NCBI GenBank assembly: GCA_046330255.1
Contig: JAXLTC010000001.1
Span: 1,054,001 to 1,118,000 of the forward strand
Source: JBBSBL01 sp046330255
Lineage (GTDB): Bacteria > Actinomycetota > Thermoleophilia > Solirubrobacterales > Solirubrobacteraceae
Length of the DNA stretch: 64,000 nt
Direction: 5' to 3'
Made by a program: the position numbers and the translations under genes. Shown here one piece after another: positions 7,837 through 14,934 of this stretch (positions are counted from its first letter, which is position 1; the number at the start of each line of letters is the position of its first letter). The notes beneath the pieces are model-generated. The model searched no databases. It saw only the letters and a list, made by a program, of their open reading frames with translations, and was not told the DNA's origin.

Positions 7837-7881
7837 AGCGTTGAACGCGTCCGCTGTCGTGGCTGCTCGTGCGATGCCGGG

Positions 7882-7911
7882 AACATATATGCCTATATGC
7901 GCATATGTCAA
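7882..7911 (-). promoter_or_regulatory. Promoter and likely ArsR operator
   Basis: On the minus strand a perfect TTGACA -35 (7906-7911) is followed after 16-18 bases by TATATG/TATGTT. The spacer holds the 12-base perfect palindrome ATATGCGCATAT (7895-7906), and outer arms ACATAT/ATATGT mirror it (7883-7888, 7903-7908). An AT-rich island in such GC-rich DNA, overlapping a consensus promoter, is what an ArsR operator looks like. Confidence 0.65.
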
Positions 7912-7931
7912 ACCCGGAGGCCTCGCAGCCG

Positions 7932-8396
7932 CTACCGCCGCCGCCCGAAGAACTCGGTCAGCAGCGCCGCCGCCTCGTCCGCCAGCAGCCCTCCCGCGAC
8001 CTCGGGGCGGTGGTTCAGGCGGGGCTCGGCGAGCACGTCGAGCACGCTGCCGGCCGCGCCGGCCTTCGGGTCGCTCGTCCCGTAGACGACGCGCGGCACC
8101 CGCCCGAGCACCACGGCGCCCGCGCACATCGCGCACGGCTCGAGCGTCACGTAGAGCACGGAGTCGAGCAGCCGCCACGAGCCGGTTGCGCGCGCGGCCT
8201 CGCGCAGCGCGATCAGCTCGGCGTGCGCGGTCGGGTCCTGGCGCAGCTCGCGCTCGTTGTGGCCGGCGCCGACCACCTCGCCCTCGCGGACGACCACGGC
8301 GCCGACCGGCACGTCGTCGTGCTCGAGCGCGCGCTCGGCCTCGCGCAGCGCGAGGCGCATGTAGTACTCGTCGCGGGGAAAGAACCGGGGTCGCAC
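7932..8396 (-). CDS. tadA: tRNA-specific adenosine deaminase TadA (or nucleoside/cytidine deaminase of that fold)
   Basis: Zinc-dependent deaminase that converts A34 to inosine in tRNA-Arg(ACG). The zinc site is complete: TAHAELIALREA (His and catalytic Glu) and EPCAMCAGA (two Cys). KAGAAGSVLDVL and LNHRPEV, then LLADEAAALLTEFF, match TadA along its whole length. GTG at 8396 gives 154 residues and aligns with the usual N-terminus (about five residues before the first helix); an ATG at 8453 would add 19 residues without similarity. It is followed by the ArsR promoter. Confidence 0.9.
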   Translation of the reverse strand: MRPRFFPRDEYYMRLALREAERALEHDDVPVGAVVVREGEVVGAGHNERELRQDPTAHAELIALREAARATGSWRLLDSVLYVTLEPCAMCAGAVVLGRVPRVVYGTSDPKAGAAGSVLDVLAEPRLNHRPEVAGGLLADEAAALLTEFFGRRR

Positions 8397-8495
8397 GAGT
8401 CTCTCGCCTGCGATCCTCTCTGTTTCAAGGAGCAACTTCCGGACGCCGATCATGTCTTATCCGGTGGGAGCACGGACGCCTCCCCCCTCCTCCCG

Positions 8496-9884
8496 ATGCC
8501 GACGACCCGCACAGCGCCCCACCGACACCTCCTGCTCGCGCTGCTGGCCGCGTGCCTGCTCGCGACGGCGGCCGTCGCCGCGCCCGCGGCGCCCGCGGCG
8601 CCCGCGGCGCCCAGCGCCGCACCGCCCGCCAGCGGCGGCCAGGTCGTCGTCGGCTACGCGCCGGGCACCGACCACGCCGAGCAGGTCGCCACGGCACGCG
8701 GCGCGGGAACCGCCGCGGAGGAGGCGATCACCCCGACGACCCGGGTGGTCAGGACACGTCCCGGGGAATCGACGCGCGCGGCCCTGACGCGTCTGCGCGC
8801 CGACCCCGACGTCGCCTACGCGGTGCCGAACGTCGTCGCGCACGCCGCGGACTTCACGCCCAACGACCCCGGTCGCGCGCACGTGCGCGGCGGTTGGCGC
8901 CGCACGCAATGGAACTTCCTGCCGGGCGCGGGCATCGACGCCCCGGCCGGTTGGTCGAACCTGATCGCCGCCGGGCGCCCCGGCGGCCGGGGCGTCAAGG
9001 TGGCGGTCCTGGACACCGGCGTCGCGTACCGCAACTGGGGCGCGTTCCGCCGCTCGCCGGACCTCGACCGCACCCGTTTCGCCAGCCCCTACGACTTCGT
9101 CGCCGGCTCGCGCTTCGCGCTGGACCGCAACGGCCACGGCACGCACGTCACCTCGACGATCGCGGAGTCGACCAACAACGGCTTCGGCCTGACCGGGATC
9201 GCCTACGGCGCCACGATCATCCCCGTGCGCGTCCTGGACCGCTACGGCAACGGCGACGCGGCGACGATCGCGCGCGGGATCCGGTACGCGGCCAACCGCG
9301 GGGCCAAGATCATCAACATGAGCCTCGAGTTCCCCTCCAGCGTGCGCGCCGCCGAGATCCCGGACATCCTGTCGGCGGTGCGCTACGCACGGCGCAAGGG
9401 CGCGCTGATCGTCGCGGCCGCGGGCAACGAGTCGGCCCGCACCGTCGCGTATCCCGCACGCGCCGGCGGGGTGGTCGCGGTGGGCGCGACCACCGAACAC
9501 CGCTGCCTGGCCGACTACTCCAACGACGGCTCCGGCCTCGACGTCGTCGCCCCCGGCGGCGGTCCCGACGCGGAGATCCCGGGCGATCCCAACTGCCGCC
9601 CGGACGGCACGCCGGGTCGCGACATCGTCCAACTGACGCTCGTCGGCTCGATCGCGCGCTTCGGCTACGACGCCGAGGACGGCACGTCGATGGCCACGCC
9701 GCACGTCTCCGGCGTCGCGGCGCTGGTGGTCGCCAGCGGCGTGCTCGGCCGCCACCCGAGCCCGACCGCGATAGAGCGACGCCTGAAGGCGACGGCACGG
9801 CGACTCGGAGACCCCAAGCGCTTCGGCGCGGGACTGATCGACGCGGGCGCGGCGACCGCGCGCGCCACCTCGTCGCACCGCTGA
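8496..9884 (+). CDS. Secreted subtilisin-like serine protease (S8)
   Basis: Extracellular protease of 462 residues. A Sec signal peptide (HLLLALLAACLLATAAVAAP) is followed by an Ala/Pro-rich stretch, an inhibitor-type prodomain (about residues 48-110) and the peptidase domain with Asp in VLDTGV (about 173), His in GHGTHV (about 214) and Ser in GTSMATPH (near residue 400); the oxyanion Asn is in AAAGNES. ATG at 8496 starts directly at the signal peptide; no clear Shine-Dalgarno is seen. Its TGA and the stop of the convergent stress-protein gene form the two ends of a 12-base palindrome (9882-9893). Confidence 0.93.
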   Translation: MPTTRTAPHRHLLLALLAACLLATAAVAAPAAPAAPAAPSAAPPASGGQVVVGYAPGTDHAEQVATARGAGTAAEEAITPTTRVVRTRPGESTRAALTRLRADPDVAYAVPNVVAHAADFTPNDPGRAHVRGGWRRTQWNFLPGAGIDAPAGWSNLIAAGRPGGRGVKVAVLDTGVAYRNWGAFRRSPDLDRTRFASPYDFVAGSRFALDRNGHGTHVTSTIAESTNNGFGLTGIAYGATIIPVRVLDRYGNGDAATIARGIRYAANRGAKIINMSLEFPSSVRAAEIPDILSAVRYARRKGALIVAAAGNESARTVAYPARAGGVVAVGATTEHRCLADYSNDGSGLDVVAPGGGPDAEIPGDPNCRPDGTPGRDIVQLTLVGSIARFGYDAEDGTSMATPHVSGVAALVVASGVLGRHPSPTAIERRLKATARRLGDPKRFGAGLIDAGAATARATSSHR

Positions 9885-9890
9885 GCGCGC

Positions 9891-10334
9891 TCAGGTCGTG
9901 CGGATGATCAGGACCGAGCAGGGCGCGTGGTGGGAGACCTTGTTCGGGACCGAGCCGAGCAGGAAGCGCTTTGCGCCCGTCATGCCCTTGTTCCCGACCA
10001 CGATCAGGTCCGCGCCGGTCTCCTCGGCGACGTCGAGGATCGCGTCTGCCGGGTCGCCCTGACGGGCGAAGGTCTCGACGCCGACCCCGGCCTCGCGGGC
10101 GGGCGCCGCCGCCTCCTCGAGCGTCGCGTCGACGTCCTCGCGCGGGTTGACGGCCCACTCGACGTCCTTCGGGACCTCGACCGCCTCCTCGCGCAGGCGC
10201 CCGGCCGAGACCGGCTCGTACGCGCTGACGATCTGCAGCGACGCCCCGACCTTGGCGGCCAGGTCGCTCGCCTGGCGCACCGCCTCCCGCGCCGTGTCGG
10301 AGCCGTCGGTGCCGACCACGATCCGTTCGAACAT
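9891..10334 (-). CDS. Universal stress protein (UspA family)
   Basis: A 147-residue single Usp domain. MFERIVVGTDGSDTAREA is the first strand and loop, and the ATP-binding signature G-x2-G-x9-G-(S/T) appears as VGNKGMTGAKRFLLGSVPN near the C-terminus, so it probably binds ATP. Usp proteins act in stress survival in the cytoplasm. ATG at 10334 is preceded by GGGGAGCGAGG. It converges with the protease gene. No partner on the same strand within 60 bases. Confidence 0.93.
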   Translation of the reverse strand: MFERIVVGTDGSDTAREAVRQASDLAAKVGASLQIVSAYEPVSAGRLREEAVEVPKDVEWAVNPREDVDATLEEAAAPAREAGVGVETFARQGDPADAILDVAEETGADLIVVGNKGMTGAKRFLLGSVPNKVSHHAPCSVLIIRTT

Positions 10335-10398
10335 GTGCCTCGCTCCCCAATCGCCCGGACCGGGCCAGCATAGCCGTCGTTCCGCGGGCCCCGGCCGT

Positions 10399-10485
10399 TT
10401 ACAGCAGTTTCGTCAACGCGATGATCATGCCCGCGAGCACGAAGACGACGATCGCCGCCTGCATCGCGATCCAGACCGGCGACAT
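10399..10485 (-). CDS. 28-residue single-pass membrane protein, last gene of DsbA-VKOR operon
   Basis: A very short open frame: ATG at 10485, TAA at 10399. After seven residues (MSPVWIA) almost the whole peptide is one hydrophobic helix (AAIVVFVLAGMIIAL) ending in TKLL. It begins 5 bases after the VKOR stop codon, so translation could be coupled. It is too short for routine gene calling. No family is recognised; possible roles are a stabilising subunit of the VKOR/DsbA system, but that is guesswork. The codon choice is GC-rich in third positions as in its neighbours. Confidence 0.5.
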   Translation of the reverse strand: MSPVWIAMQAAIVVFVLAGMIIALTKLL

Positions 10486-10490
10486 GGCGA

Positions 10491-10949
10491 TCAGGAAAGG
10501 GCCTCGCCGGCGTCGCCGTCCAGCGCCGGCGCCATCTGGGTCGGCTCGACCCGCAGCAGGCGCCAGACGGCGAGTCCGGCGATCAGGGTCATCACCACCG
10601 CGCTCGCGACGCACCACTGGCAGATCGCCTCGATCGTGAACAGCTCGCGGTAGGTCAGGTACAGCGAGAACGCGAACCCGATCAGCGCCATGCCGGCGCC
10701 CAGCAGCTTCCCGGCCTCGCCGGGCACGGCGAGGCTCGCGAGGATCGCGACGTAGCCGATCAGGCCGATCAGCGCCACCGGGACGCCGGCCAGCTTCGCC
10801 CACTCCGAGCTCTGGACCTTCTCGCAGCCGCCGCTCGCGAGGCAGAGCGGCTGATCGCCCGCGTAGTGGACCCAGGTGAGGTAGCCGGCGATGCCGGCGC
10901 CGACCAGCGCGAGCAGCCCGATCGCGAGCCGCAGGCGGTGATCGGTCAC
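10491..10949 (-). CDS. Vitamin K epoxide reductase (VKOR) family membrane oxidoreductase
   Basis: Integral membrane protein of 152 residues with four hydrophobic segments. It reoxidises DsbA-like proteins using quinone. The loop Cys pair is in LCLASGGCEKVQSSEWAKLAG (shown in parts), with the conserved Ser after it, and the active-site CxxC is AICQWCV. GTG at 10949 overlaps the stop codon of the dsbA-like gene as GTGA, so the two are translated together. Actinobacteria commonly use VKOR in place of DsbB; the fused thioredoxin domain seen in some homologues is absent and is supplied by the separate gene upstream. Confidence 0.93.
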   Translation of the reverse strand: MTDHRLRLAIGLLALVGAGIAGYLTWVHYAGDQPLCLASGGCEKVQSSEWAKLAGVPVALIGLIGYVAILASLAVPGEAGKLLGAGMALIGFAFSLYLTYRELFTIEAICQWCVASAVVMTLIAGLAVWRLLRVEPTQMAPALDGDAGEALS

Positions 10950-11752
10950 GAGCCGAGGAGTTGGTCGATCGGCCCGCTGAAGGAGGACGGGTCGAACGAC
11001 TGCACGTTGAGCGGCTGGGGCGTGCGGCCCGTGCGCCCGAGCTGGAAGGACGGCGTGCCCGTGAAGCCCGCGCCGCGGAAGGCCGCGTCATCCTTGGCAA
11101 GCTGGGCGGAGACCGCCGCGCTCTTGCGCTGCGCCATCGCCGTCTCGACGTTCAGGCCCGGCACACCCGAGCCGATGAAGCGCAGGAACTCCGGTGTCGC
11201 GTAGCGGGTCGTCTCGTCCTGCTGGTTCGCGTAGAACAGGTCGGTGAAGTTCCACATCTTGTTCTGATTGCCGGAGGCGATCGCCATCTGGGAGGCCGAG
11301 AGCGAGTCGCCCGGGTTCTCCTGCTCGCCGACGAAGTGCTGGGCGCGGAACACCATCTTCAGCTTCCCGGTCCGTACGTAGCGCGTGACCAGGGTGGGGA
11401 ACGCAGTCGTCGTGTACTCGCGGCAGATCGGGCACTTGAGGTCCGCGTACTCGATCAGCGTGACCGGCGCATCGGGGCGCCCGAGCACGTTGCCCTTCTG
11501 CGGGATCCCCGCCAGCAGCGCCTCGGTCTGGGTCGCGCCCAGCGGCGCCTTCGTCGTGTCGGCCTTCTTCTCGCCGCTGTCGCCGGTCGCCACCACGACC
11601 GCGACGATGATCGCCGCGGCGATCGCGACCAGGCCGCCGAGCATCCACAGGCGCCGGCTGCGCTGGCCCTTCGCCGCCTCCGCGCGCTCCTGCGCCTCGC
11701 GACGCTCCTGCGCCTCGCGGCGGCGAGCCTCCTTCTCCTTGCTCTGCGACAT
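10946..11752 (-). CDS. Membrane-anchored DsbA-like thiol:disulfide oxidoreductase
   Basis: Disulfide-forming thioredoxin-fold protein of 268 residues. A basic, Glu/Arg-rich cytoplasmic tail (residues 1-34) is followed by one membrane helix (about 35-55), then an extracytoplasmic DsbA/thioredoxin_4 domain with the catalytic pair in CPIC (Cys107 and Cys110) and the cis-Pro in GTPSF. It would oxidise exported proteins, of which this window has many, and be recycled by the VKOR next to it. ATG at 11752 has GGAGGA before it; TATCCT at 11816-11821 on this strand is a possible -10. Confidence 0.93.
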   Translation of the reverse strand: MSQSKEKEARRREAQERREAQERAEAAKGQRSRRLWMLGGLVAIAAAIIVAVVVATGDSGEKKADTTKAPLGATQTEALLAGIPQKGNVLGRPDAPVTLIEYADLKCPICREYTTTAFPTLVTRYVRTGKLKMVFRAQHFVGEQENPGDSLSASQMAIASGNQNKMWNFTDLFYANQQDETTRYATPEFLRFIGSGVPGLNVETAMAQRKSAAVSAQLAKDDAAFRGAGFTGTPSFQLGRTGRTPQPLNVQSFDPSSFSGPIDQLLGS

Positions 11753-11848
11753 GAGCGGGAATCCTCCGACGACTCGATGAACGCGGTCTCAAGGGCCCCG
11801 GAGGAGCCCGGCCAGAGGATAGGGCGAGCGGCGGCGAGGGGCCGCGAC

Positions 11849-11854
11849 TAGGCT
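11849..11854 (+). promoter_or_regulatory. -10 hexamer TAGGCT of leaderless type
   Basis: TAGGCT, then 7 bases, then GTG at 11862. No Shine-Dalgarno sequence in between. Confidence 0.6.
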
Positions 11855-11861
11855 GGCCGCC

Positions 11862-12494
11862 GTGGCCGGCGTCGAGACCCACCAGGAGACCGACAACCTC
11901 GAGAAGTGGGAGCGCTCGGGCGGCGTCGAGGGCCGCCTGCTGCGGCGCTTCCGGAAGCGCCTGGTCGCCGAGGCGGCCGCGCTCGATCCGGTGAGCGTGC
12001 TCGACGCCGGATGCGGCGAGGGCGTGGTCTCGGGCTGGATCGCCGGGGCGCTTCCGCACGCGCGGGTCACGGGACTCGAGGCGCGCGCCGGCGCGCTGGA
12101 GGAGTTCGCGCGGCGCCACGAATCCGAGCCGCGCCTCGAGGCGGCGGAGGGCGACCTCTACGCGATGCCGTTCGAGGCCGGCGCCTTCGACCTCGTCGTC
12201 TCCACCGAGGTCCTCGAGCACCTCGACTCGCCCGGACGGGCGCTCCGGGAGATGCGCCGGGTGGGCGCCGGCGCCCTGCTCCTGACGGTCCCGCACGAGC
12301 CGTTCTTCCGCGCGGGCAATCTCGCGCGCGGACGCTACGTGCGGCGCCTGGGCTCGACCCCAGGGCACCAGAGCACCTGGAGCCGGCGCGGCTTCACCCG
12401 GCTCGTCGCGGGCGAGACCGGTGGTCCGGTCCGCTGGTTCTCGGCCTTCCCGTGGCAGGGCGTGGTGGCGGGGCCTCGCCCTCCGCGGTCCTGA
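11862..12494 (+). CDS. Class I SAM-dependent methyltransferase
   Basis: A 210-residue methyltransferase of the Methyltransf_11 type. Motif I is VLDAGCGEG, the acidic strand 2 end is GLEAR, and the post-motif strand FDLVVSTEVLEHLDSP is typical of this group. The C-terminus (HEPFFRAGNLARGRYV and a Trp-rich end) resembles methyltransferases found beside glycosyltransferases of lipid-linked sugar pathways. The glycosyltransferase gene follows 61 bases later on the same strand, so a joint role in cell-surface glycan or lipid modification is possible. The start GTG at 11862 follows a TAGGCT element directly. Confidence 0.85.
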   Translation: MAGVETHQETDNLEKWERSGGVEGRLLRRFRKRLVAEAAALDPVSVLDAGCGEGVVSGWIAGALPHARVTGLEARAGALEEFARRHESEPRLEAAEGDLYAMPFEAGAFDLVVSTEVLEHLDSPGRALREMRRVGAGALLLTVPHEPFFRAGNLARGRYVRRLGSTPGHQSTWSRRGFTRLVAGETGGPVRWFSAFPWQGVVAGPRPPRS

Positions 12495-12555
12495 GCCGGC
12501 CGGCGCCGCCATACGCGCTTCCCGCCCGGCACCTCTACCCTCGCCCCGAGACGCG

Positions 12556-13602
12556 ATGAGCGCCGAGACCACCACCACGGCCTCAGCAGCCGGCGTCGCG
12601 CCGGCCGCGGCCCCGCCGCTCGGCACGGTGGTCGTCCCCGTCTACGACGAGCTCGGGTCGGTGGAGCCGCTGCTCGAGGAGATCGAGGCGGGCTGCGCCG
12701 CGGCCGGCGGCGCGTGGGAGATCCTGTTCGTCGACGACGGCTCGAGCGACGGCACCCCGGAGCGCCTGGAGGAGCTGATCGCCGGCCATCCGACCCTGCG
12801 CCTGGTCTGCCTGCGGCGCAACTTCGGCAAGTCGGCGGCCCTCTCCGCGGGCTTCGAGCATGCCCGCGGCGAGGTCGTGGTCACGCTCGACGGCGACGGG
12901 CAGGACGACCCCGCTGAGATCCCTCGCCTGATCGCCCCGATCCTGGCCGGCGAGCAGGATCTCGTCTCGGGCTGGAAGCGCGAGCGCCACGACCCGGCGG
13001 AGAAGCGGCTGCCCTCGCGGCTCTTCAACCGGGTCACCGCGCGGCTGTCGGGAGTGCCGCTGCACGACTTCAACTGCGGGCTGAAGGCCTACCGCGGCTC
13101 CTGCGCCCGATCGCTGGAGCTCTACGGCGAGCAGCACAGGCTGATCCCGGTGATCGGCTTCCAGCGCGGCTGGAGGATCGCGGAGCTCGAGGTCAACCAC
13201 CGCGCGCGGCGCCACGGGCGCTCGAAGTTCGGGATCGAGCGCTACCTCCGCGGGTTCCTGGACCTGATCACCGTGCTCTTCATGGGCCGCTACCAGTACC
13301 GCCCGCTGCACCTCTTCGGGCCCCTCGGCCTGCTGTTCATGGGGGCCGGGATCGTAATCTCGGCTTGGCTGACCATCGAGTGGATCGGCGGGGAGTCGCT
13401 CTCGCGCCGCCCGCTGCTGATCCTCGGCGTGCTGCTGATCGTGGTCGGGGTCCAGCTGCTCACGTTCGGCCTGATGAGCGAGATGATCGCGGCAAGCCGT
13501 CAGGACGCGCGCGGCCGTCAGGTGCGGGTGCTCCAGGTCGAGAGGATCGTCGGCGGAGAGCCGGAGCACGCGCCGGGCGTGGACGCGCCGCGCGGGGACT
13601 GA
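12556..13602 (+). CDS. Family 2 glycosyltransferase, polyprenyl-phosphate sugar synthase type (GtrB/DPM1-like)
   Basis: Transfers a sugar from a nucleotide donor to polyprenyl phosphate at the membrane. The N-terminal GT-A domain shows VVVPVYDE, FVDDGSSDGT and LDGDGQDDPAEIP (metal- and nucleotide-binding Asp residues), then KRERHDPAEKRLPSRLFNR and FNCGLKAYR, all features of the GtrB/dolichol-phosphate-mannose synthase group. Two C-terminal membrane helices follow (about residues 255-310). 348 residues, the usual size. ATG at 12556 lies 14 bases after TACCCT. The product sugar cannot be told. Confidence 0.92.
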   Translation: MSAETTTTASAAGVAPAAAPPLGTVVVPVYDELGSVEPLLEEIEAGCAAAGGAWEILFVDDGSSDGTPERLEELIAGHPTLRLVCLRRNFGKSAALSAGFEHARGEVVVTLDGDGQDDPAEIPRLIAPILAGEQDLVSGWKRERHDPAEKRLPSRLFNRVTARLSGVPLHDFNCGLKAYRGSCARSLELYGEQHRLIPVIGFQRGWRIAELEVNHRARRHGRSKFGIERYLRGFLDLITVLFMGRYQYRPLHLFGPLGLLFMGAGIVISAWLTIEWIGGESLSRRPLLILGVLLIVVGVQLLTFGLMSEMIAASRQDARGRQVRVLQVERIVGGEPEHAPGVDAPRGD

Positions 13603-13722
13603 CGGGGCGCCGGGCGATCCTCCTGCGGCTCGTCGTGACATAGAGTCCCGCCGGACGCCGCCGGAGCCCGGACGCCGGCCAGCGGGGCCGCGCGACGGGC
13701 GGCGAGGAATCAGGGGGAACCG

Positions 13723-14148
13723 ATGGCCGAGGATCCGAAGGCTCTTACCCGCCGCTTCTACGCAGAGGTGAGCGCCGGCAACGTGGCCGTCGTCGACGAG
13801 TTGCTGGCCGACGACTTCGCCGAGCACGAGGAGCTCCCCGGCGGGCTGCCGCGGAGCAGGGAGGGCGTCAGGCAGCTCTTCACGATGATCCGCTCGGCGT
13901 TCCCGGACTGCCGCATGGAGCCACACGAGGTCCTGGAGGACGGCGACCTCGTATGCGCCAGGGTGACGCTGACCGGCACGCACGAGGGCGACTTCGCCGG
14001 GATCCCGCCGACCGGGAAGCGCATCGAGGTGCAGATGATCGACATCCTGCGCGTCCGCGACGGCAAGGCGACCGAGCACTGGGGAACGATCGACGAGATG
14101 GCGCTGATGCGCCAGCTCGGCGTGATCCCCGACGAGCCGCCCGCGTAG
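13723..14148 (+). CDS. SnoaL-like / ester-cyclase-family protein
   Basis: A 141-residue NTF2-fold protein of the SnoaL-like polyketide-cyclase group (DEPKALTRRFYAEVSAGN-type start, then FAEHEELPG, FPDCRM, GTHEGDFAGIPPTGKRIE, and WGTIDEMALMRQLG). Members of this family are mostly uncharacterised small-molecule binding or hydrolytic proteins; the GxPPTGK motif is typical of the environmental SnoaL group. ATG at 13723 is preceded by AGGGGGAA. It stands alone; the 120 bases ahead of it show no other gene. Confidence 0.88.
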   Translation: MAEDPKALTRRFYAEVSAGNVAVVDELLADDFAEHEELPGGLPRSREGVRQLFTMIRSAFPDCRMEPHEVLEDGDLVCARVTLTGTHEGDFAGIPPTGKRIEVQMIDILRVRDGKATEHWGTIDEMALMRQLGVIPDEPPA

Positions 14149-14209
14149 GGTCCGGTCGGCGCGGGGGGCCCGGTTGCGGTCGCGGGCAGCCCCCGGCAAG
14201 CTTGCGCCG

Positions 14210-14845
14210 ATGTCCAGTTCGACCGGAACCACCGAAGGGCCGGCGCCGGATCCCGCGGAGGCGCCGCTCGACGGCCGCCGCGGGATGATTGTGACCGCCG
14301 CCGCGCACGAGATCGCGCGGCACGGAATCGCCGGACTGCGCGTGGAGAAGGTCGCGGCAGCGGCCGGCGTCTCGGTCTCGCTCCTCTACTACCACTTCGG
14401 CGACCGCGCGGGACTCGTTCGGGCCGCGTTCCAGCACGCGAGCGAACGGGCGCCGTCGACGGCCCTGCGCCTTGCAACGGACGAGGGAACCGGCTACGCG
14501 GCGCTCGAGCGCGCGCTGCTGGGTGAGCTGAGCGAGGATCCGGAGGTCCGCGAGGCGGCGGTGGTGTGGGGCGAGGTGTGCGCCCGTGCCGCGTTCGACC
14601 CCGAGTACGGGCCGGTCGTCGCCTCGGTGACCGAGGGGTGGGCCTCGACCGTCGCGGAGGCGATCGCGCGCGGCGTGCGTGACGGCTCGATCCGGGACGA
14701 CGCCGATCCCAGCGCGGTCGCCCAGGTGCTGATCACGCTGGTCGACGGCCTCTGCGTCCGGTGGCTCGCCGGAGCGATCCCGCTCGAGCACGCGCGCGCC
14801 CTGCTGCGCGCCACGGTGCGCGACAAGCTGACGCCGCGGGCTTGA
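14210..14845 (+). CDS. TetR/AcrR-family transcriptional regulator
   Basis: A 211-residue regulator. The N-terminal helix-turn-helix is IVTAAAHEIARHGIAGLRVE, then KVAAAAGVSVSLLYYHFGDR, the recognition helix with the family's YYHF. The remainder is an all-helical ligand-binding and dimerisation domain. ATG at 14210 is chosen over an earlier in-frame codon because the family begins about 25 residues before the first helix. It lies 90 bases upstream of the exported amidohydrolase on the same strand, which it may control. Inducer unknown. Confidence 0.9.
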   Translation: MSSSTGTTEGPAPDPAEAPLDGRRGMIVTAAAHEIARHGIAGLRVEKVAAAAGVSVSLLYYHFGDRAGLVRAAFQHASERAPSTALRLATDEGTGYAALERALLGELSEDPEVREAAVVWGEVCARAAFDPEYGPVVASVTEGWASTVAEAIARGVRDGSIRDDADPSAVAQVLITLVDGLCVRWLAGAIPLEHARALLRATVRDKLTPRA

Positions 14846-14934
14846 CGGCCGCGCCCGGCTTCTGGCATCCTGCGCATCCTGAAGTCTTTTCAGGGCGCTC
14901 GGGTGCCGGGCGCCGACAGATCGGGAGGAGAGTC

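Noticed and set aside
14848..14934. Riboswitch or operator ahead of the amidohydrolase
   Set aside because: Only a normal GGGAGGAG ribosome site and no clear paired structure were seen in the 87 bases.
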